From assembly GCA_023426625.1 (NCBI GenBank), contig JAFAAJ010000330.1:1-7571 (forward strand): a stretch of 7,571 nt of DNA. Direction: 5' to 3'. The stretch comes from Bacteroidota bacterium (GTDB taxonomy: Bacteria > Bacteroidota > Bacteroidia > Flavobacteriales > Weeksellaceae). Shown in pieces: positions 5,751 to 7,571 of this stretch. The position numbers and the translations under genes were made by a program. The notes beneath the pieces are model-generated. The model was given only the letters and a program-made list of their open reading frames with translations, ran no database searches and was not told the origin of the DNA. The stretch's first letter is position 1. Every line of letters starts with the position of its first letter.

Positions 5751-5766
5751 TATGATGTAAATCATA
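5751..5766. promoter_or_regulatory. FNR/CRP-like dyad (TATGAT-N4-ATCATA)
   Basis: Perfect 6-base arms flank the spacer GTAA. The GAT-N4-ATC geometry is that of FNR boxes (TTGAT-N4-ATCAA), with one mismatch per half-site. It lies between the nrdDG terminator and the cytochrome b/molybdoenzyme operon, whose content is the kind of function that FNR-type regulators control. It is about 130 bases from the inferred transcription start, farther than usual for direct activation, so the assignment is tentative. Confidence 0.4.
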
Positions 5767-5832
5767 TTTGATTTAAATGTTTGTTTTTCAGTTGAATATA
5801 ATGAATAATGCTTAAATATTATTTTGAATCAT

Positions 5833-5862
5833 TTAAAATAAGATAAAAACATCTTATTTTAA
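5833..5862. promoter_or_regulatory. Long perfect inverted repeat, candidate operator
   Basis: Arms TTAAAATAAGAT and ATCTTATTTTAA (12 bases each, no mismatch) flank the 6-base spacer AAAAAC. The dyad ends 13 bases before the -7 box at 5876-5883, so it covers the place where the -33 element should be. It has no T-run of terminator type and its stem is AT-rich, which favours a protein-binding site over an RNA hairpin. Confidence 0.5.
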
Positions 5863-5875
5863 TAACTGATTACTG

Positions 5876-5883
5876 TATCTTTG
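5876..5883 (+). promoter_or_regulatory. -7 promoter element (TATCTTTG) of the cytochrome b/molybdoenzyme operon
   Basis: It is a perfect TAnnTTTG match 53 bases before the ATG at 5937, giving a leader of roughly 45 bases. No -33 TTG is visible at normal spacing, where the 12-bp-arm dyad sits instead. This could mean that the promoter depends on an activator. Confidence 0.6.
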
Positions 5884-5936
5884 TTATAGAGATCAATTCT
5901 CATAACTAAGTGAATGACCATTAAAAAACATAACAG

Positions 5937-6992
5937 ATGTTCAGTATTTTCACAAAGATCAATAGAAAAGCATTTATTAATGCCATTATTGCCACATTAG
6001 TGGTCATTGCCATTACGGTAATAGGCTCGGTATATCTACAGAATTTTGATGCCGCTTTGATCATTTATTTCTTCGGAACGATCAGCATGACTTTCGGGGT
6101 TGTTTATCACCATTCAGTATGGAAACAGCGCCCGGCAACACAGAAATACTGGATACGAACCTGGGAATTTATTTTCAGTAAAGATTACCCGGTTTATGTG
6201 AAAGAAGTACTCCGTTTATCTGTTCGTAACATCCTGTTTCAGAAATTCATCGTTCCAAGAGGTAAAATGCGCTGGTTAGGACATTTTCTTTTAGCGACAG
6301 GCTGCCTCATCTCATTCATGGTCACATTCGGACTTACATTTGGATGGTTGCACTTCACCTTAAAACCGGGAACCATCGATCAGTATGAAACTCATATGAT
6401 GGGTTTTACAGTGATGACATTTCCTCTCGACACCGCTATAGCTGTTTTCTTTTTCCATATTCTGGTTTGGACCTCGATCATGGTGATTGTGGGTTGTCTG
6501 ATCATGATGCACAGAAGATTTGTGGATGAAGGTCTTATCGCTACTCAATGGTTTGAAAGAGACTGGCTTCCTTTGATCTTATTGGTAGCTGTTTCCGTAA
6601 CAGGATTGGGAATCTGGTTCGATTATACCTATCTCGAAGGAAAAATGAGTCAGTTTATGGCAATTACTCACGCTATTACAGTAGCTATGTTTCTGATGTG
6701 GATTCCTTTCGGGAAGTTCTTTCACATCTTTCAGCGACCGGCACAGGTAGGAGCAAATATCTATAAAATCGAAGGAAAACGAAGAGGAATGCAGATTTGT
6801 CCGCACACAGGCGATGAATACACCACAAAAATGCACATCGAAGACCTCAAGGAGATCACAAAGGAAATGGGTTTTGATTTGGAACGTGAAGACGGCAAAA
6901 GCTATTTGGATTACAGCCCCGAAGGAAAGAGAGCAATGCTTGCCAAAGCACACCTTAAAGCAAGACAGGAATCAGGAAAATATTTTGGTTAA
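5937..6992 (+). CDS. NarI-like membrane cytochrome b, likely quinol-linked subunit for the adjacent molybdoenzyme
   Basis: This 351-residue protein has about six membrane helices (near 12-32, 36-58, 113-137, 164-190, 208-229, 240-264) and a soluble C-terminal tail of about 85 residues. The segment ITHAITVAMFLMWIPFGKFF-HIFQRP resembles the last helix of NarI, the nitrate reductase gamma subunit. H245 and H263 are 18 residues apart, the same spacing as the two heme ligands of that NarI helix. H116 in RWLGHFLLATG fits one partner histidine. The other, expected ten residues later, is S126, so H174 in the next helix may replace it or one heme may be missing. The tail (ICPHTGDEYTTKM and beyond) is unfamiliar. 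It starts an operon 12 bases ahead of the molybdoenzyme gene, which implies electron exchange with that enzyme. Family placement is by remembered alignment. Confidence 0.75.
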   Translation: MFSIFTKINRKAFINAIIATLVVIAITVIGSVYLQNFDAALIIYFFGTISMTFGVVYHHSVWKQRPATQKYWIRTWEFIFSKDYPVYVKEVLRLSVRNILFQKFIVPRGKMRWLGHFLLATGCLISFMVTFGLTFGWLHFTLKPGTIDQYETHMMGFTVMTFPLDTAIAVFFFHILVWTSIMVIVGCLIMMHRRFVDEGLIATQWFERDWLPLILLVAVSVTGLGIWFDYTYLEGKMSQFMAITHAITVAMFLMWIPFGKFFHIFQRPAQVGANIYKIEGKRRGMQICPHTGDEYTTKMHIEDLKEITKEMGFDLEREDGKSYLDYSPEGKRAMLAKAHLKARQESGKYFG

Positions 6993-7004
6993 AATAGAAT
7001 AAAA

Positions 7005-7571
7005 ATGGCAAAATTACCCGTATCAGCTGACGAGATCATCAATATATTTGGTCCACATCAACACTATCCAAACAAAGGAACTGTACGATCAAATCCGCAG
7101 AATCCTGATGCACTGATCAAAACACATTGCTGTTTTTGCGGTTTGCAGTGTGGAATTCAGCTAAAAGTAAAAGACAAAAAAGTGGTAGGCTTTGAACCCT
7201 GGAACGATTTTCCGTTCAACGAAGGAAGACTTTGCCCTAAGGGAGTTCAGCGATATATGCAGGACAATCACCCTGACCGTTTGCTTTCGCCTTACAAAAG
7301 AGTGGAAGGAAAAGGTTTTGTTCCGATAGAATGGGATGAAGCGTATGATGCAGTCGTGAAAGAGATCAGAAGAATACAGGAAAAATACGGAAAAAATTCT
7401 TTTGCTATGCTTTCGGGAGTGTCCCTCACCAATGAAAAAAGCTATATGATCGGGAAATTTGCCCGCGTCGCTTTGAAAACAGCTAATCTTGACTATAATG
7501 GCCGCCTTTGTATGGTGAGTGCAGGAGCGGGAAATAAAAAAGCTTTTGGGATGGACAGATCTTCCAACAGT
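7005..7571 (+). CDS. Molybdopterin oxidoreductase, N-terminal part (nitrate reductase/formate dehydrogenase superfamily)
   Basis: The frame is open from ATG at 7005 to the right edge, 189 codons, so the gene is cut by the window. The [4Fe-4S] motif is HCCFCGLQCGI with C42, C45 and C49, and the fourth cysteine is C77 in EGRLCPKG. Next come the usual molybdopterin-guanine-dinucleotide domain features: HPDRLLSPYKRV, PIEWDEAYDAVVKEI, and NEKSYMIGKFARVALKT followed by NGRLCMVSAGAG and AFGMDRSSNS. This cluster pattern fits the NasA/NarB, NapA and FdhF branch. No twin-arginine signal is seen at the N-terminus, so a cytoplasmic, assimilatory-type nitrate reductase or a related enzyme is the best guess; a formate dehydrogenase-like enzyme is the alternative. 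It directly follows the NarI-like gene (12-base gap), so the two are very likely co-transcribed. Confidence 0.9.
   Translation, partial: MAKLPVSADEIINIFGPHQHYPNKGTVRSNPQNPDALIKTHCCFCGLQCGIQLKVKDKKVVGFEPWNDFPFNEGRLCPKGVQRYMQDNHPDRLLSPYKRVEGKGFVPIEWDEAYDAVVKEIRRIQEKYGKNSFAMLSGVSLTNEKSYMIGKFARVALKTANLDYNGRLCMVSAGAGNKKAFGMDRSSNS

Overview
The window looks like chromosomal DNA from a member of the Bacteroidota, most likely a Flavobacteriia of the Chryseobacterium type. It is AT-rich, its start codons lack Shine-Dalgarno sequences, and several genes are preceded by the Bacteroidota -7 promoter element TAnnTTTG. The secreted peptidase has a leader ending in the common flavobacterial pattern SYSQ, and the NrdD protein resembles Bacteroidota anaerobic ribonucleotide reductases as I remember them. 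The genus is an inference; no marker gene is present.

The left part (1-1887) is accessory DNA. It starts with an intact, very AT-rich gene for a fused XRE-type repressor and ImmA/IrrE zinc peptidase (47-1141), closed by a clean terminator (1149-1173). Next comes a wrecked stretch: the start of an unknown small gene, a scrap of an IS3-family insertion sequence (end of orfA, a preserved -1 slippery site, start of orfB without the catalytic domain), and an orphan coding tail. A 12-bp direct repeat flanks the scrap. Removing one copy and everything between the copies would restore a 41-residue reading frame.

On the minus strand (1888-3116) lies a secreted S41-family serine peptidase. It is split into two frames at a four-A run, with an ATGA overlap at the break. 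It is most simply one gene with a single-base frameshift. A 324-bp divergent intergenic region follows (3117-3440), with a promoter for the peptidase and two candidate promoters plus dyad elements for the gene to the right.

The right part (3441-7571) suggests life at low oxygen. nrdD and nrdG overlap by 14 bases and encode the glycyl-radical class III ribonucleotide reductase and its radical-SAM activase. The NrdD lacks the usual N-terminal ATP cone. A terminator closes this operon at 5697-5724. After a 212-bp regulatory region, with an FNR-like dyad and a perfect 12-bp-arm inverted repeat beside a perfect TAnnTTTG box, a second operon begins. It encodes a six-helix NarI-like cytochrome b and then the N-terminal part of a molybdopterin oxidoreductase of the nitrate reductase/formate dehydrogenase superfamily, which runs off the right edge. 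A plausible reading is that the membrane protein passes quinol electrons to, or takes them from, the molybdoenzyme, while NrdDG supplies dNTPs without oxygen. The substrate of the molybdoenzyme cannot be settled from 189 residues.

I see no tRNA, rRNA, CRISPR array or clear riboswitch. The most unusual items are the ORF-restoring repeat around the IS scrap, the dyads in front of the cytochrome b/molybdoenzyme operon, and the pairing of a NarI-like subunit directly with a molybdoenzyme without an iron-sulfur subunit gene between them.
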